The position numbers were made by a program, and so were the translations under genes. Below, piece by piece: positions 1 to 9,200 of a stretch of 64,000 nt of DNA (the stretch's first letter is position 1; the number at the start of each line of letters is the position of its first letter). The notes beneath the pieces are model-generated. The model was not told the origin of the DNA. It saw nothing but the letters and a program-made list of their open reading frames with translations, and ran no database searches. This DNA is from Nitrospira sp. (GTDB lineage: Bacteria > Nitrospirota > Nitrospiria > Nitrospirales > Nitrospiraceae): contig BQWY01000001.1 of the NCBI GenBank assembly GCA_036984305.1, forward strand, positions 2,749,501 through 2,813,500. Reading direction: 5' to 3'.

Positions 1-932
1 CGACCGTCGAACAGACCTATTGGGAAGTCGTCTTTGCAATCGAAAACCTCAAGGTCGCGAAGGCCGCCCTGCGCGCCGCCGAAGAGCTGCTCGCCAGCAA
101 TCGGGCCAAAGCCAAGGCGGGCGTCATGTCGATTGTCGACGTGCTTCAGGCGGAGGCAGCCGTGGCCTCACGCGTCGAGCAAGTCTTGGTCGCCGACAAA
201 GCCATTGTGGATCAAAGCGATCAATTGCGCCGGCTTCTCAATCCCGGCGAAGCCCTCCTCCGCCAAGACGTGCGGCTCATTCCCACGGATCAACCCCAGA
301 CCACATTGGAACCACTGAGCTCTCAGGAAGCGATCGACGTGGCCCTTGAGCATCGACCGGAGATCCTTCAGGCGTCGAAGAACGTCGAGACCACCGAACT
401 GAATACCAAGTTCGCCAAGAACCAATTGCTACCGACACTCTCATTTCAGGGAACGACCGGCCTTGCGGGGCTTGGCCCGGACTATCGGGATTCAGCGAAG
501 ACGAACTTTAGTGGCGACTATTACAACTATGGCGCCGGGCTAATCCTCAGCTATCCGTTGGGCAACCGCTCGGCATGGAGCAACCTCAACAAGCGCCAAC
601 TTGAAGGACGCAATGCGGAGGCCACGCTTTTGAACGTGCGTCATCAAATCATCATCGACGTGCGCGAGGCGATCCGTCGCGTGCAGACCGACTTCAAGCG
701 CATCGAAACGACCCGATCCGCACGGATCATGGCCGAGAAGCAATTGCAGGCCGAGCAAGAACGCCTCAAGGTGGGATTAAGTACGACGCGATTCGTATTG
801 GATTTCCAGCGCGACTTGGCCACGGCACAGGGGAACGAACTGCGCGCCACCGTGGACTACAATAAATCGCTGTCGAACTTGGGTCGTCAAAAATCGACCT
901 CGCTCGACCGCTATCGGATCGAGCTCCAATAA
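1..932 (+). CDS. TolC-family outer membrane efflux protein, C-terminal part
   Basis: The reading frame is open from the window edge (codons begin at position 3) and ends at 932, so the N-terminus and signal peptide lie upstream. About 309 residues are visible. They are the usual mix of long amphipathic helices and beta segments of a TolC-type channel: a VEQTYW start of a helical repeat, coiled-coil helices with regular Leu/Ala spacing, a second repeat beginning near SSQEAIDVALEHRPE, and a strand region with YYNYGAGLILSYPLGN. Proteins of this family form the outer membrane exit duct of RND or ABC efflux or type I secretion systems. The partner pump genes would be upstream, outside the window. 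Family assignment is firm; the transported substrate cannot be told. Confidence 0.85.
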   Translation, partial: TVEQTYWEVVFAIENLKVAKAALRAAEELLASNRAKAKAGVMSIVDVLQAEAAVASRVEQVLVADKAIVDQSDQLRRLLNPGEALLRQDVRLIPTDQPQTTLEPLSSQEAIDVALEHRPEILQASKNVETTELNTKFAKNQLLPTLSFQGTTGLAGLGPDYRDSAKTNFSGDYYNYGAGLILSYPLGNRSAWSNLNKRQLEGRNAEATLLNVRHQIIIDVREAIRRVQTDFKRIETTRSARIMAEKQLQAEQERLKVGLSTTRFVLDFQRDLATAQGNELRATVDYNKSLSNLGRQKSTSLDRYRIELQ

Positions 933-949
933 GCGCGTGGTCGGCAGGG

Positions 950-1672
950 GTGATGGCACATCCTCGCGCAGGGCCATTCGGCGGCTCTGCAACCGCACCG
1001 GAAGATGAGCAGGTACCATGGCTTGCTTTACTTCCTATCCTGGCCACGGTCGCGGTCTATCTGCTGCCCCATCCGATCCATCACTACACGCTCGTCCAAT
1101 TTGCTCCACAACTCGTCGCCTACTTCGCGCTCACCTGCTGGGCCCAACTGAATCCGCACCCACTCACGCGCCTCGGCCTGGAGTGGCCGAAGCTCCGCGA
1201 AGGCTGGCGTACCGGACTGTGGGTTGGACTCCTGCTGGGGTTCGTGAATGTCATCGTCATTCTCTCGGTGGTTCCCAGTCTGGGCCGAGATATCACGTTT
1301 CTCCAAGAAACTCCGCATGCTCAGATACCTCGATGGATCATGCTCCCCTGGTTCATCGCGGTCATTGCGGCCTTCGTCGAAGTCAATTTTCGGGGTTTCC
1401 TCTTGGGCCGGTTGCTTTTTCTCGCTCGTGGCTGCAGCCCTCTCCGTGCACCGGAATTGGGCGGCTTCCTTGCGCTCCTCACATCGGCAATCCTGTTTGC
1501 CTTTGACCCCTTCCTGGTGGCAACCTTCAAACATCTGCACTGGATTGCCTTGTGGGATGGGCTGGTCTGGGGCGCGCTCTGGATCCGGCGAAGGAATTTG
1601 TACATCCCGATCGTGGCTCATGCGGTAGAAGTGGCGATCCTCTATTCGGTCGTCCGGGCGTGGCTCCCGTGA
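950..1672 (+). CDS. CPBP (Abi) family membrane protein, possible intramembrane protease
   Basis: A 240-residue polytopic membrane protein with roughly six to seven hydrophobic segments. The start is GTG at 950 or the adjacent ATG at 953, 17 bases after the efflux gene. It carries a degenerate CPBP signature: EVNFRG at residues 144-149 (the usual form is EExxFRG, so one of the paired glutamates is missing), FAFDPF near 183 and HAVEV at 224-228. Family members include CaaX-type proteases and bacteriocin-immunity proteins. With one glutamate lost, catalysis is uncertain. The stop overlaps the GTG that can start the next gene, which suggests translational coupling. The family call is moderately sure; the function is not known. 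Confidence 0.65.
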   Translation: MMAHPRAGPFGGSATAPEDEQVPWLALLPILATVAVYLLPHPIHHYTLVQFAPQLVAYFALTCWAQLNPHPLTRLGLEWPKLREGWRTGLWVGLLLGFVNVIVILSVVPSLGRDITFLQETPHAQIPRWIMLPWFIAVIAAFVEVNFRGFLLGRLLFLARGCSPLRAPELGGFLALLTSAILFAFDPFLVATFKHLHWIALWDGLVWGALWIRRRNLYIPIVAHAVEVAILYSVVRAWLP

Positions 1673-2724
1673 GTTCCTCAACCATGCAGCCGTCCTTTTC
1701 CAGCTATCTCGTGAACGATGTTTTCGGCGACCCCGGTCTCTACATTGAGATCAAATGGGCACGTCGCGCCCTGTTATTCGACCTTGGCCAGAACGCGGCT
1801 CTGGGCGCCACACGATTGCTGCGCGCGGAAGATATCTTCATCTCGCATACTCACATGGACCATTTCATTGGCTTCGATCAGCTGCTACGCGTGCACTTGG
1901 GACGAGGGAAAACGGTGCGGCTCTACGGCCCTCCCGGCTTAGCCGACAACGTCGAAGGGAAACTGCGCGGCTACACGTGGAACCTGGTCGACGGCTATCC
2001 ACTGACGATCGAGGTACGCGAGTTTCACGCCGGGCGCACCCTCGTCTCATCGTTTGCGGCCGCGGAGGGATTTGCGCGTCACGATATCCCGCCCGGCCCC
2101 GGACCACAGGATGGGATGGAGCGACCGTTTACCGTGTTAGAAGAGGCATCCTTTTGCGTACTCGCCGTGCCGCTCAATCACCGTATTTTTTCTTTTGCCT
2201 ATGCGCTTCAGGAACAGTTCCACGTGAATATCCTCAAGGAACGCTTGCACGAAGCCGGGCTGCCGGTCGGATCGTGGCTCAAGGACCTCAAGCACTACAT
2301 CTGGCAGAATAAACCGGACGACTTTCGCTTCACCGCGACGCTGTACTTCGAGCACAGACGCGAGGAGCGTGAATTCGTGCTGGGAGACTTGCGCAGACGG
2401 TTCGTCCACGTCTCACCAGGGCAGAAAATCGCCTATGTCGTGGACGCACGATACGACGAACAAAATGAAGCCAAGATCGTCGAACTCGCGCGCGGGGCCG
2501 ATGTCTTCTACTGTGAGTCCCCTTATTTGGATGCCGACTCCCAAAAGGCGGGCGACCGATATCACCTCACTGCCCGACAAGCCGGACTACTGGCAAGAAA
2601 GGCTGCGGTCCGAAGACTGGTCGTGTTTCACTTTTCGCCGCGATACACAGGCCTGGGCGAAACGATCGAACGGGAGGCACGTACCGCTTTTGAGAGCTCT
2701 GAAGGAGGCTGCAGGGATGAGTGA
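1669..2724 (+). CDS. RNase Z-like metallo-beta-lactamase-fold hydrolase
   Basis: Counted from ATG 1684 the protein has 346 residues. A GTG at 1669, overlapping the previous stop, is in frame and gives a 5-residue longer form; I chose the overlap start because of the coupling. The metal-binding HTHMDH motif lies at residues 55-60 of the 1684 form, followed by a YVVDARYDE segment and a C-terminal VVFHFSPRY that supply further ligands. This matches tRNase Z and related MBL-fold phosphodiesterases that act in the cytoplasm on tRNA 3' ends. The sequence departs enough from short-form bacterial RNase Z that another nuclease or phosphodiesterase activity is possible. It sits between two membrane protein genes in one operon. 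Confidence 0.75.
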   Translation: MSSSTMQPSFSSYLVNDVFGDPGLYIEIKWARRALLFDLGQNAALGATRLLRAEDIFISHTHMDHFIGFDQLLRVHLGRGKTVRLYGPPGLADNVEGKLRGYTWNLVDGYPLTIEVREFHAGRTLVSSFAAAEGFARHDIPPGPGPQDGMERPFTVLEEASFCVLAVPLNHRIFSFAYALQEQFHVNILKERLHEAGLPVGSWLKDLKHYIWQNKPDDFRFTATLYFEHRREEREFVLGDLRRRFVHVSPGQKIAYVVDARYDEQNEAKIVELARGADVFYCESPYLDADSQKAGDRYHLTARQAGLLARKAAVRRLVVFHFSPRYTGLGETIEREARTAFESSEGGCRDE

Positions 2725-3055
2725 TGGGATGAAATATTTCGTGTATTTCTTGCTTGGGGGCACGATCGTGAGCGTCTCGACCTTTTTGGGCACTCAGGGA
2801 CGCTCGTTTCTCGCAGCCTTCGCGAGTACATTTCCCGCGATCACTGGCGTCACGTTCGTCCTTCTGTACTTGAACGGAGGAAGCGAGTCGATAGTCGGTT
2901 ATGCCAAGAATCTGCTCTGGTTTGTCCCCCCTTGGATCATATACGTCACAGCAATGATCTTCGGGGTGCCGCGCATCGGTTTTTGGCCCGCCATGGGCCT
3001 GTCTCTGGTTCTGTATATGTCGGTCGTGGGACTCGTCCGTCTGGGATTACGGTAG
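2717..3055 (+). CDS. Small DUF3147-like membrane protein
   Basis: A 112-residue protein starting at ATG 2717, which overlaps the end of the upstream hydrolase gene by 8 bases. It has four hydrophobic segments (about residues 5-23, 27-49, 61-80, 86-108) and almost no soluble part. The size and layout resemble the DUF3147/GlpM-like group of small inner membrane proteins, whose role is not established. The overlap makes it the third gene of a coupled operon with the CPBP and RNase Z-like proteins. That it is a real gene is well supported; the family name is tentative. Confidence 0.6.
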   Translation: MSDGMKYFVYFLLGGTIVSVSTFLGTQGRSFLAAFASTFPAITGVTFVLLYLNGGSESIVGYAKNLLWFVPPWIIYVTAMIFGVPRIGFWPAMGLSLVLYMSVVGLVRLGLR

Positions 3056-3320
3056 CGTATCATCTCCTGCGCTCTCTGTCCCTAGAGGGGCGACTCTCGT
3101 CTTCATCATGACAATGTGCCTGGGAAAGTCCCGTCCAGTCCCTGTGTTCGGTCTGTTCCGCGAGAAAATGGAGGATACCCTTTTGATCGGAACCGCTCGA
3201 GCGATAACCTACATCGGGTCGTGTAGATGGACAACCGCGAACCGACATAGAAACAAGTCGCGCACACTCGGAACCCAAGATCGCCCAACAGCGGCCCTCG
3301 CATGACTTCTACCGGACACA
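3056..3320. other. Convergent intergenic region
   Basis: About 265 bases between the end of the plus-strand small membrane protein gene and the end of the minus-strand DUF2235 gene. I see no start with a ribosome site, no RNA gene and no clear terminator with a T-tract. Confidence 0.5.
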
Positions 3321-4151
3321 TTAGCCCTGCACGATTATGACGCCGGGCGGCGGGTCATTGTGAGTGCGTCCTCGGGGTGCTACCGATTCATGCACACAAT
3401 CGCCAGGATTGATACTCCTCTGTGGGTCTTTCACGGGGTCAAAGTTCTTGGAGATGAGCGCTTCAGGATCACACATGCCTGCATAATGTGTGAGCTTGGA
3501 TGCATCAACCGGCAAGCCCGTTTCCTTGGCCCGACGCAACATCCAACAGAGCGCGATACTGGACAGTCCCGGGCATTGTCCACCGCCGACATCCGAATGG
3601 ACTCCGCGGAACCACACTTCCTGCAAGCGATCTTTGATCGACAGCCCTCCAGGCCGAGCGATGACTCGAGTCAAAGGGAAGTTCCCTCGGCACTCATCGA
3701 GCGCCATCGCGTGGAAACATTTATTGACGTTGTCGGGAAGGGTGAGGTGCCATCGAATATTGAGATCGTTTCCGGGAATCCCGAACGAGGCAACCGTATC
3801 CCACAAACCAAGGAAGCGGATTTCAGCGCCTTGCTTCTCTTCTGCAACCTGATTGGCGAAATGCAGCGCAAGCGCAGCCCCGCGACTGAAACCAATAATG
3901 TCGACCGTCCGATCCCCTTCCGCGAAGTACCGGTTCAGACGCTCCATGGCGACGTTGATCCGGAACCGCCCTCCAATCCCAGTGAGACCACCGAGGAGCT
4001 TGCCGATAAATCCTAGCCGAGTTCCGACTCCCTCTAAGTAATACACATTCATATCGAGTGGGAGGCATTTGCAGAACTTCAGGACGTTGGTTTCTTTCGC
4101 TTCATCGACCTCGTCTTCGTTCCACGTACCATCAAATGCATAGAGCGCCAC
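3321..4151 (-). CDS. DUF2235 alpha/beta hydrolase (Tle1-like phospholipase family)
   Basis: A 276-residue protein starting with GTG at 4151, preceded by AAGGAGA seven bases upstream. The start YAFDGTWNE (residues 4-12) and the nucleophile elbow GFSRG (87-91, Ser89) are the hallmarks of DUF2235. Likely triad partners are Asp118 in LGLWDTVAS and His185 in FRGVHSDVGGG. Family members include the type VI secretion lipase effectors Tle1 and many stand-alone proteins of unknown role. No vgrG, PAAR, hcp or immunity gene lies nearby and there is no signal peptide, so it looks like a stand-alone cytoplasmic hydrolase. The substrate is unknown. Confidence 0.8.
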   Translation of the reverse strand: MALYAFDGTWNEDEVDEAKETNVLKFCKCLPLDMNVYYLEGVGTRLGFIGKLLGGLTGIGGRFRINVAMERLNRYFAEGDRTVDIIGFSRGAALALHFANQVAEEKQGAEIRFLGLWDTVASFGIPGNDLNIRWHLTLPDNVNKCFHAMALDECRGNFPLTRVIARPGGLSIKDRLQEVWFRGVHSDVGGGQCPGLSSIALCWMLRRAKETGLPVDASKLTHYAGMCDPEALISKNFDPVKDPQRSINPGDCVHESVAPRGRTHNDPPPGVIIVQG

Positions 4152-4202
4152 GGTGATGTCTCCTTCACGCTGAATTTGATCGTTGCTGAATGTTGTAGGA
4201 TC

Positions 4203-4231
4203 CCCGACGGTCGGATTCTACGCCGTCGGGC
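4203..4231. repeat. GC-rich inverted repeat between two minus-strand genes
   Basis: CCCCGACGG and CCGTCGGG flank a loop of about 12 bases. It lies about 140 bases downstream of the cytochrome gene and upstream of the DUF2235 start. There is no T-tract on either side, so it is a weak terminator candidate at best. Confidence 0.3.
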
Positions 4232-4371
4232 AACAAAGGCAAGACGGTTGGACGTGGCGGAAAAAACGTTCCCCACGACTCCTATTTGCGTCTAGATGCC
4301 ACATGAGAAACTCCCGACCTCAACAAAACGGCGCACGCCCCTAGTAGTCCACGGAGCTGGGCGTGCCGATC

Positions 4372-5505
4372 TTAGCGTAGCGAATTGAGGTACGCGATGA
4401 GGTCGGAGATCTCCCGATCGGACAGATGGCGCGTGCCGGTCATGGCAGAGCCACCAATCCCATTCTTGATGGCGCGGTAGAGTTCCAGATCGGTTCTAAT
4501 GCGGAGGGCAAACCAGTCCCGTAGATTCGGCGGGACGCGACGCGGCGACGGGCCGAACGGAGCGATGACCGGCGGAATATAGCCCGGCTCCATGCCCAGT
4601 AGCGGATCGCGGCGCACATCGGTGTACATGTCGGCATCGCGTCCATGGCAGGTATGACAGGCACCCTTTCCGTTGAAGAGCCGGCGTCCCTCCTCAATGG
4701 GATTTGGCGCCAACGGGACTGGCGTGAAACTCACGGACGGGTTAGCTGGCTCCGCTCCAAGTCGTTCACCTGAGGCTCGCGCGATTGCCTCTGTTGTGGG
4801 ACCTTCAAGTTGTGACGCCGGCTGTGAAGCATGCCCTACTTCGGGCGGTGAATCGGGTTGGCCCGCCAAAGTCCAACTTACGAGCGTTTCGTCTGGGCTA
4901 AAGGTGATGGTCAACCCTGATTGACCATATTCCCAGATTTCTTGGCCTCTTTGTCTTCTCACGTGCGAAGGCTCTCCAAACCGCTGGGCAAGATGCTCAC
5001 GGGTCATGCCGGGCCTTGGTGTCAAATCCTGGACAAGGCCTGCGTCGAGACTGGCGACCTCGCGATCGGAGTTCAGATCCGACGCGTCCGTCCCCGGCGG
5101 CGCTGGAGCCCCTGGCTTCAGTTCCCGTGGCGGTAGCGCCGCGATCGTCGCCTGATTGACTCGGAGCAACCGCCACACCGACGTCGTACTGCGGATGCAG
5201 TTTTCCGCATTCGGCTCTTCATAGATCATAGTGGTTTCGACCATGAGACGAGCTGTCTCGCGATCCCGAGCATAGGCACCGAGTTCCTTGAGGCCGGACT
5301 CGAAGGCGGCTTGCCGCCCATCTTCCGAAGATTTGGCGCAGGATGCGACGCCGACGAAGTAGAGATCGTCGCCGAATCGGAACATGGCCTGCTCGGTCCA
5401 AAACGGCCTGCTTTCAGCCGAGGCCAACAGGTCTTCCGCACCAAACACAGCCGACAGCAAGGCCGCCAGATGGAGGGCCATCATACTTAGCCTGCGCAAC
5501 TTCAT
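4372..5505 (-). CDS. Periplasmic chimeric protein: LPP20-like and SmpA/BamE-like region with C-terminal cytochrome c
   Basis: Taken from ATG 5505 (AAGGGG upstream) rather than the in-frame ATG at 5526, which has no ribosome site. The product is 377 residues with a hydrophobic leader at 9-30. Residues about 30-130 (FWTEQAMFRFGDDLYFVGVA onward) resemble the LPP20-type envelope domain. Residues about 175-220 (GMTREHLAQRFGEP, IWEYG) look like the short SmpA/BamE fold. The C-terminal 110 residues are a mono-heme cytochrome c with CHTCH at 283-287 and a likely Met ligand near 355. I do not know this combination as a named family. A role in envelope redox chemistry is inference. Confidence 0.7.
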   Translation of the reverse strand: MKLRRLSMMALHLAALLSAVFGAEDLLASAESRPFWTEQAMFRFGDDLYFVGVASCAKSSEDGRQAAFESGLKELGAYARDRETARLMVETTMIYEEPNAENCIRSTTSVWRLLRVNQATIAALPPRELKPGAPAPPGTDASDLNSDREVASLDAGLVQDLTPRPGMTREHLAQRFGEPSHVRRQRGQEIWEYGQSGLTITFSPDETLVSWTLAGQPDSPPEVGHASQPASQLEGPTTEAIARASGERLGAEPANPSVSFTPVPLAPNPIEEGRRLFNGKGACHTCHGRDADMYTDVRRDPLLGMEPGYIPPVIAPFGPSPRRVPPNLRDWFALRIRTDLELYRAIKNGIGGSAMTGTRHLSDREISDLIAYLNSLR

Positions 5506-5673
5506 CGCCGCATGTGCCCCTTGCATGATTATCGTCTGTCATTGTACTGCCCGATTCCCGGAGATGGTAGCCGAACAGGGCAGATGACGGATGCGGGCCC
5601 AATTGCTCTGCATCGACGCGCTTGCTACGATACTGCGTTTATCCATCAGAACTACGCTGAACCACGACCCCGC

Positions 5674-8523
5674 ATGCCTACCACTGGAGACCACCATGAG
5701 CCGGAGCCTACCCCAGGGCCCCGCGGGGATCTCGTCGTCCAGGGAGCTCGACAAAACAACCTTAAGAATATCTCGCTGACGATTCCGCACAATCAGGTCA
5801 CCGTCGTGACCGGGGTCTCCGGCTCGGGCAAATCGTCACTTGCATTCGACACGCTTTTTGCCGAAGGGCAATGGCGCTACGTCGAGTCGCTGTCCACGTA
5901 TGCGCGCATGTTTCTCGAAAAAGTGGACCGCCCCGATGTGGATCGGTTGATCAACATTCGCCCCGCGATTGCAATCGAACAGAAGAACCCCGTGCGCACG
6001 GCCCGCTCGACCGTGGGCACGGCGACGGAGTTGGCCGATCTACTACGCCTGTTGTTTGCCAAGGTCGGAAAACCCTTCTGCCCCGACTGTTGCACCCCGG
6101 CAAGAACGTTCGACCCCACGTCCGTTGCGGACGAGTTATACACCCGGTTCCCAGGCGGTCGGGCCATGATCGGTTTCCCGCTGAAAGACCGTGGCCATGT
6201 CCATGACGCAGCCTTGATTGCCTCACTCTTGACGCGTGGGTTCATACGGCTCAAATGCGGGGACGACATCCTCGACCTCCAGCCCGACACCAAATTGCCT
6301 AGGGCGAAACGCCCGTCGCTGTCGGTGATCCTCGATCGGCTGATCCTAGGAACCGAGAGTCGCCCTCGATTGGTTGAGGCGGTGGAGACGGCCTTTCGGG
6401 AAGGTGACGGGAGCTGTTGGGTGGAAGTCATCGGGCAAGGCGCACATACGTTCAGTACAACTTTTCGTTGTCAGACGTGCGGGCGAACCTTCGAGCCTAT
6501 CCGCCCGCTGCTGTTCTCCTTCAATCACCCGCTGGGCGCCTGCCCGGAGTGTAAAGGCTTCGGCAACGTGCTCAGCTATGATGAGGATCTCGTCGTCCCG
6601 GATCGACGACGTTCGCTGGCCGATGGCGCGGTGGAGCCCTGGTCCAAGCCGAGCGCCGCTTGGTGGCAGCAACAAATGCTGTTGCACATGAAGCGCCTCG
6701 GTATCGATTTGACGCTGCCGTATAAGCACCTCACGGCAGACGTGCGCCGTCTTCTTTGGGAAGGTGACGGAAAAAAGATGGAAGGAATCCGGGATTTTTT
6801 CGAGTATCTGGAAGGCAAACGCTACAAGCTGCACGTGCGTGTACTGCTCAGTCGCTATCGCAGCCCGATTCCCTGTCCCACGTGTCACACGACACGACTG
6901 CGACAGGAAGCCTGCTATGTGAAAATCGCCGGCGCGGACATCAGCCAAATCTCGAACTTCACGGTGCGACAGGCCTACGAATGGATCGGGACCGTTCCAT
7001 TGACCGACTTCGATGCACAGATCGCGAGAGACATCCTGAGTCAAATCGGCGCCAAGCTTGGTTTTCTCTTACGAGTCGGATTGGGCTACCTGACGTTGTC
7101 CCGACAAACCAGGACCTTGTCAGGCGGTGAGGCGCAACGCATCACGCTGGCAAATCAACTTGGAGCGACGTTGATCGGTACCCTGTACGTACTAGACGAG
7201 CCGACAATCGGGCTCCATGCGAGGGACACCGCCACTCTCGCCGCGATTCTCCAGGACTTGGCGCAGGCCGGCAATACGGTGGTTGTGGTGGAACACGACC
7301 CGCACATGATTCGGGCGGCCAACCACGTCGTCGAGATGGGGCCCTGGTCCGGCGAGAAGGGCGGCGAGATCGTCTGTTCCGCGCCATTCGAGAAGTTCCT
7401 CGCTGACCGACGGGCGCTGACCGCTCGGTACCTACGCGGTGAGGAATTCATCCCCGTTCCACGCACCCGCCGGAGCATTACGGGTAAGGCTCTGATCATC
7501 GCTGGCGCCTGCGCGCAGAACCTCAAAAACGTGACCGTCAGGATTCCGCTCCGCACCTTGACCTGCGTGACCGGCATATCCGGATCAGGCAAAAGCACTC
7601 TGGTTGAGGAGACGGTGTACCGCGCGCTGGCCCGCGCCTTTCGTATCGACTCACGGCCGATCGGACGATTTGCGGCCATCAAGGGACTCGAACTGTTGAA
7701 GGGCGTGCGCCTGATCGACCAGGAACCGATCGGCCGGACGCCCCGTTCGAATCCCGCGACGTACCTCAAACTCTTCGATGACATCCGGGCACTATTCGCC
7801 GATACGTACGACGCCAAGAAACAGGGCCTCAAACCAGGGCATTTTTCCTTCAACACGAACGGAGGGCGGTGCCCGCGTTGCGATGGGAACGGCTATGAGA
7901 AACTGGAGATGTATTTTTTTGAGGACATCTATGCCACCTGTGAAGAGTGCACCGGGCGGCGCTTCAAACCGACCGTGCTTCAAATCAAACTACACGGCAA
8001 GTCCATTCATGACGTCCTCGGCCTCACGGTCGACGAGGCACTCTCCTTTTTTTCCGGCTCGTCAAAACTTCAAGCGTCACTTCATACCTTGTCATCCATA
8101 GGATTGGGATACTTGAGGTTGGGCCAGCCAGCCACGACGCTATCAGGCGGAGAAGCTCAGCGACTCAAGATCGCCGCGGAACTGAAGGACACGGGGTCTC
8201 GGGACCTGTTGTATATTCTGGATGAGCCGACCACGGGCTTGCACATGGACGACGTCAAAAAATTAATTAGCGTGCTGCATAAACTGGTCGACGCGGGGAA
8301 TACAGTCCTCGTCGTGGAGCACAATCTGGACTTGATCAAGACGGCCGATTGGCTCATCGATCTTGGTCCTGAGGGCGGCAGTGGAGGCGGCGAGATCGTC
8401 GCGGAAGGGAGACCGGAACAGGTTGCGCAGGTTTCCTCGTCTCACACGGGTCGATTTCTTGCCCCGCTGCTCTCGGCATTACGAGACGATACGGTCCGGT
8501 GGGACGCTCGTGTGCCCGGTTGA
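5674..8523 (+). CDS. uvrA: UvrA-family excinuclease ABC subunit A
   Basis: A 949-residue tandem ABC ATPase; the open frame extends upstream to 5512 but homology begins just after ATG 5674. It has Walker A GVSGSGKSS (47-55), a second Walker A GISGSGKST, two LSGGEAQR signatures and two Walker B segments (YVLDEPTIGLH and YILDEPTTGLH). Zinc-binding cysteine pairs are visible (CQTC with CPEC, and CPRC with CEEC). UvrA scans DNA for bulky lesions and loads UvrB in nucleotide excision repair. The region around YARMFLEKVDRPDVDRL differs from textbook UvrA (usually YARQFLGQMxKPDVD), so this may be the second UvrA paralogue found in some genomes. No uvrB or uvrC is adjacent. Confidence 0.9.
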   Translation: MPTTGDHHEPEPTPGPRGDLVVQGARQNNLKNISLTIPHNQVTVVTGVSGSGKSSLAFDTLFAEGQWRYVESLSTYARMFLEKVDRPDVDRLINIRPAIAIEQKNPVRTARSTVGTATELADLLRLLFAKVGKPFCPDCCTPARTFDPTSVADELYTRFPGGRAMIGFPLKDRGHVHDAALIASLLTRGFIRLKCGDDILDLQPDTKLPRAKRPSLSVILDRLILGTESRPRLVEAVETAFREGDGSCWVEVIGQGAHTFSTTFRCQTCGRTFEPIRPLLFSFNHPLGACPECKGFGNVLSYDEDLVVPDRRRSLADGAVEPWSKPSAAWWQQQMLLHMKRLGIDLTLPYKHLTADVRRLLWEGDGKKMEGIRDFFEYLEGKRYKLHVRVLLSRYRSPIPCPTCHTTRLRQEACYVKIAGADISQISNFTVRQAYEWIGTVPLTDFDAQIARDILSQIGAKLGFLLRVGLGYLTLSRQTRTLSGGEAQRITLANQLGATLIGTLYVLDEPTIGLHARDTATLAAILQDLAQAGNTVVVVEHDPHMIRAANHVVEMGPWSGEKGGEIVCSAPFEKFLADRRALTARYLRGEEFIPVPRTRRSITGKALIIAGACAQNLKNVTVRIPLRTLTCVTGISGSGKSTLVEETVYRALARAFRIDSRPIGRFAAIKGLELLKGVRLIDQEPIGRTPRSNPATYLKLFDDIRALFADTYDAKKQGLKPGHFSFNTNGGRCPRCDGNGYEKLEMYFFEDIYATCEECTGRRFKPTVLQIKLHGKSIHDVLGLTVDEALSFFSGSSKLQASLHTLSSIGLGYLRLGQPATTLSGGEAQRLKIAAELKDTGSRDLLYILDEPTTGLHMDDVKKLISVLHKLVDAGNTVLVVEHNLDLIKTADWLIDLGPEGGSGGGEIVAEGRPEQVAQVSSSHTGRFLAPLLSALRDDTVRWDARVPG

Positions 8524-8579
8524 GTCTGGGATGAGGAACACGGCCGGCGGAGCCATGTTGGCCTGCAATTTTGGTAGGT

Positions 8580-9170
8580 TCAGTTGAGGTTTGGATCGGC
8601 AGGCATCTCAGCGTAGATGCGGAACGGCTCACCAAGGGAGCGAAGGATCTCGCCCCACAGAACGGCAGGATCCCGATCGAAGACGCTTTCTGAGTCGGCT
8701 GGGATTGTGATCCAGGAGCCGACCTGCATTTCAGTCTCCAACTGCCCTGGTCCCCATCCCGAATACCCCGCGAAAGCTCGGAATCGCTCGCTGCTGTCCG
8801 CATGCATCAGGATACGGTCAAGCGTTTCGACATCGCCACCCAAACAGACTCCGTCCAGAACGGAGTGGCTGCCCTCAGGCATGTCGCTCAAACGGTACAG
8901 CATCATGACCTGATTGGTCTGTACGGGCCCCCCGGCATAGAGGACATGCTTTTGCGCCTCCATAATCGGAACTTGCGGCAACACCTCGGATATACTCATA
9001 GCGGTCGGACGATTCACAACGAACCCCAGCGCTCCGTCGGCATTGTGCTCGCACAACAGCACGACCGTCTGTCGAAAGTTGGGATCGCGCAGCGCCGGCG
9101 AGGCCACCAGGAAAATCCCCTTGCCTAGAGGTACGCGCTGCATGAAATCCTTCATGGGTTGTTCGCTCAT
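8580..9170 (-). CDS. YqgE/AlgH family protein (UPF0301)
   Basis: A 196-residue cytoplasmic protein with the family's N-terminal pattern: GKGIFLVASP, then DPNFRQTVVLLCEHN and GALGFVVNRPT, and a later LYAGGPV segment. The length is typical. The biochemical role of YqgE/AlgH is not settled, although AlgH was linked to alginate regulation in Pseudomonas. It lies 30 bases downstream of the nitrilase-family gene on the same strand and converges with uvrA, so it probably shares a transcript with the nitrilase. Confidence 0.9.
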   Translation of the reverse strand: MSEQPMKDFMQRVPLGKGIFLVASPALRDPNFRQTVVLLCEHNADGALGFVVNRPTAMSISEVLPQVPIMEAQKHVLYAGGPVQTNQVMMLYRLSDMPEGSHSVLDGVCLGGDVETLDRILMHADSSERFRAFAGYSGWGPGQLETEMQVGSWITIPADSESVFDRDPAVLWGEILRSLGEPFRIYAEMPADPNLN

Positions 9171-9200
9171 CGGTGCCTTACCGCGCCTGTGCCGAGGGAG

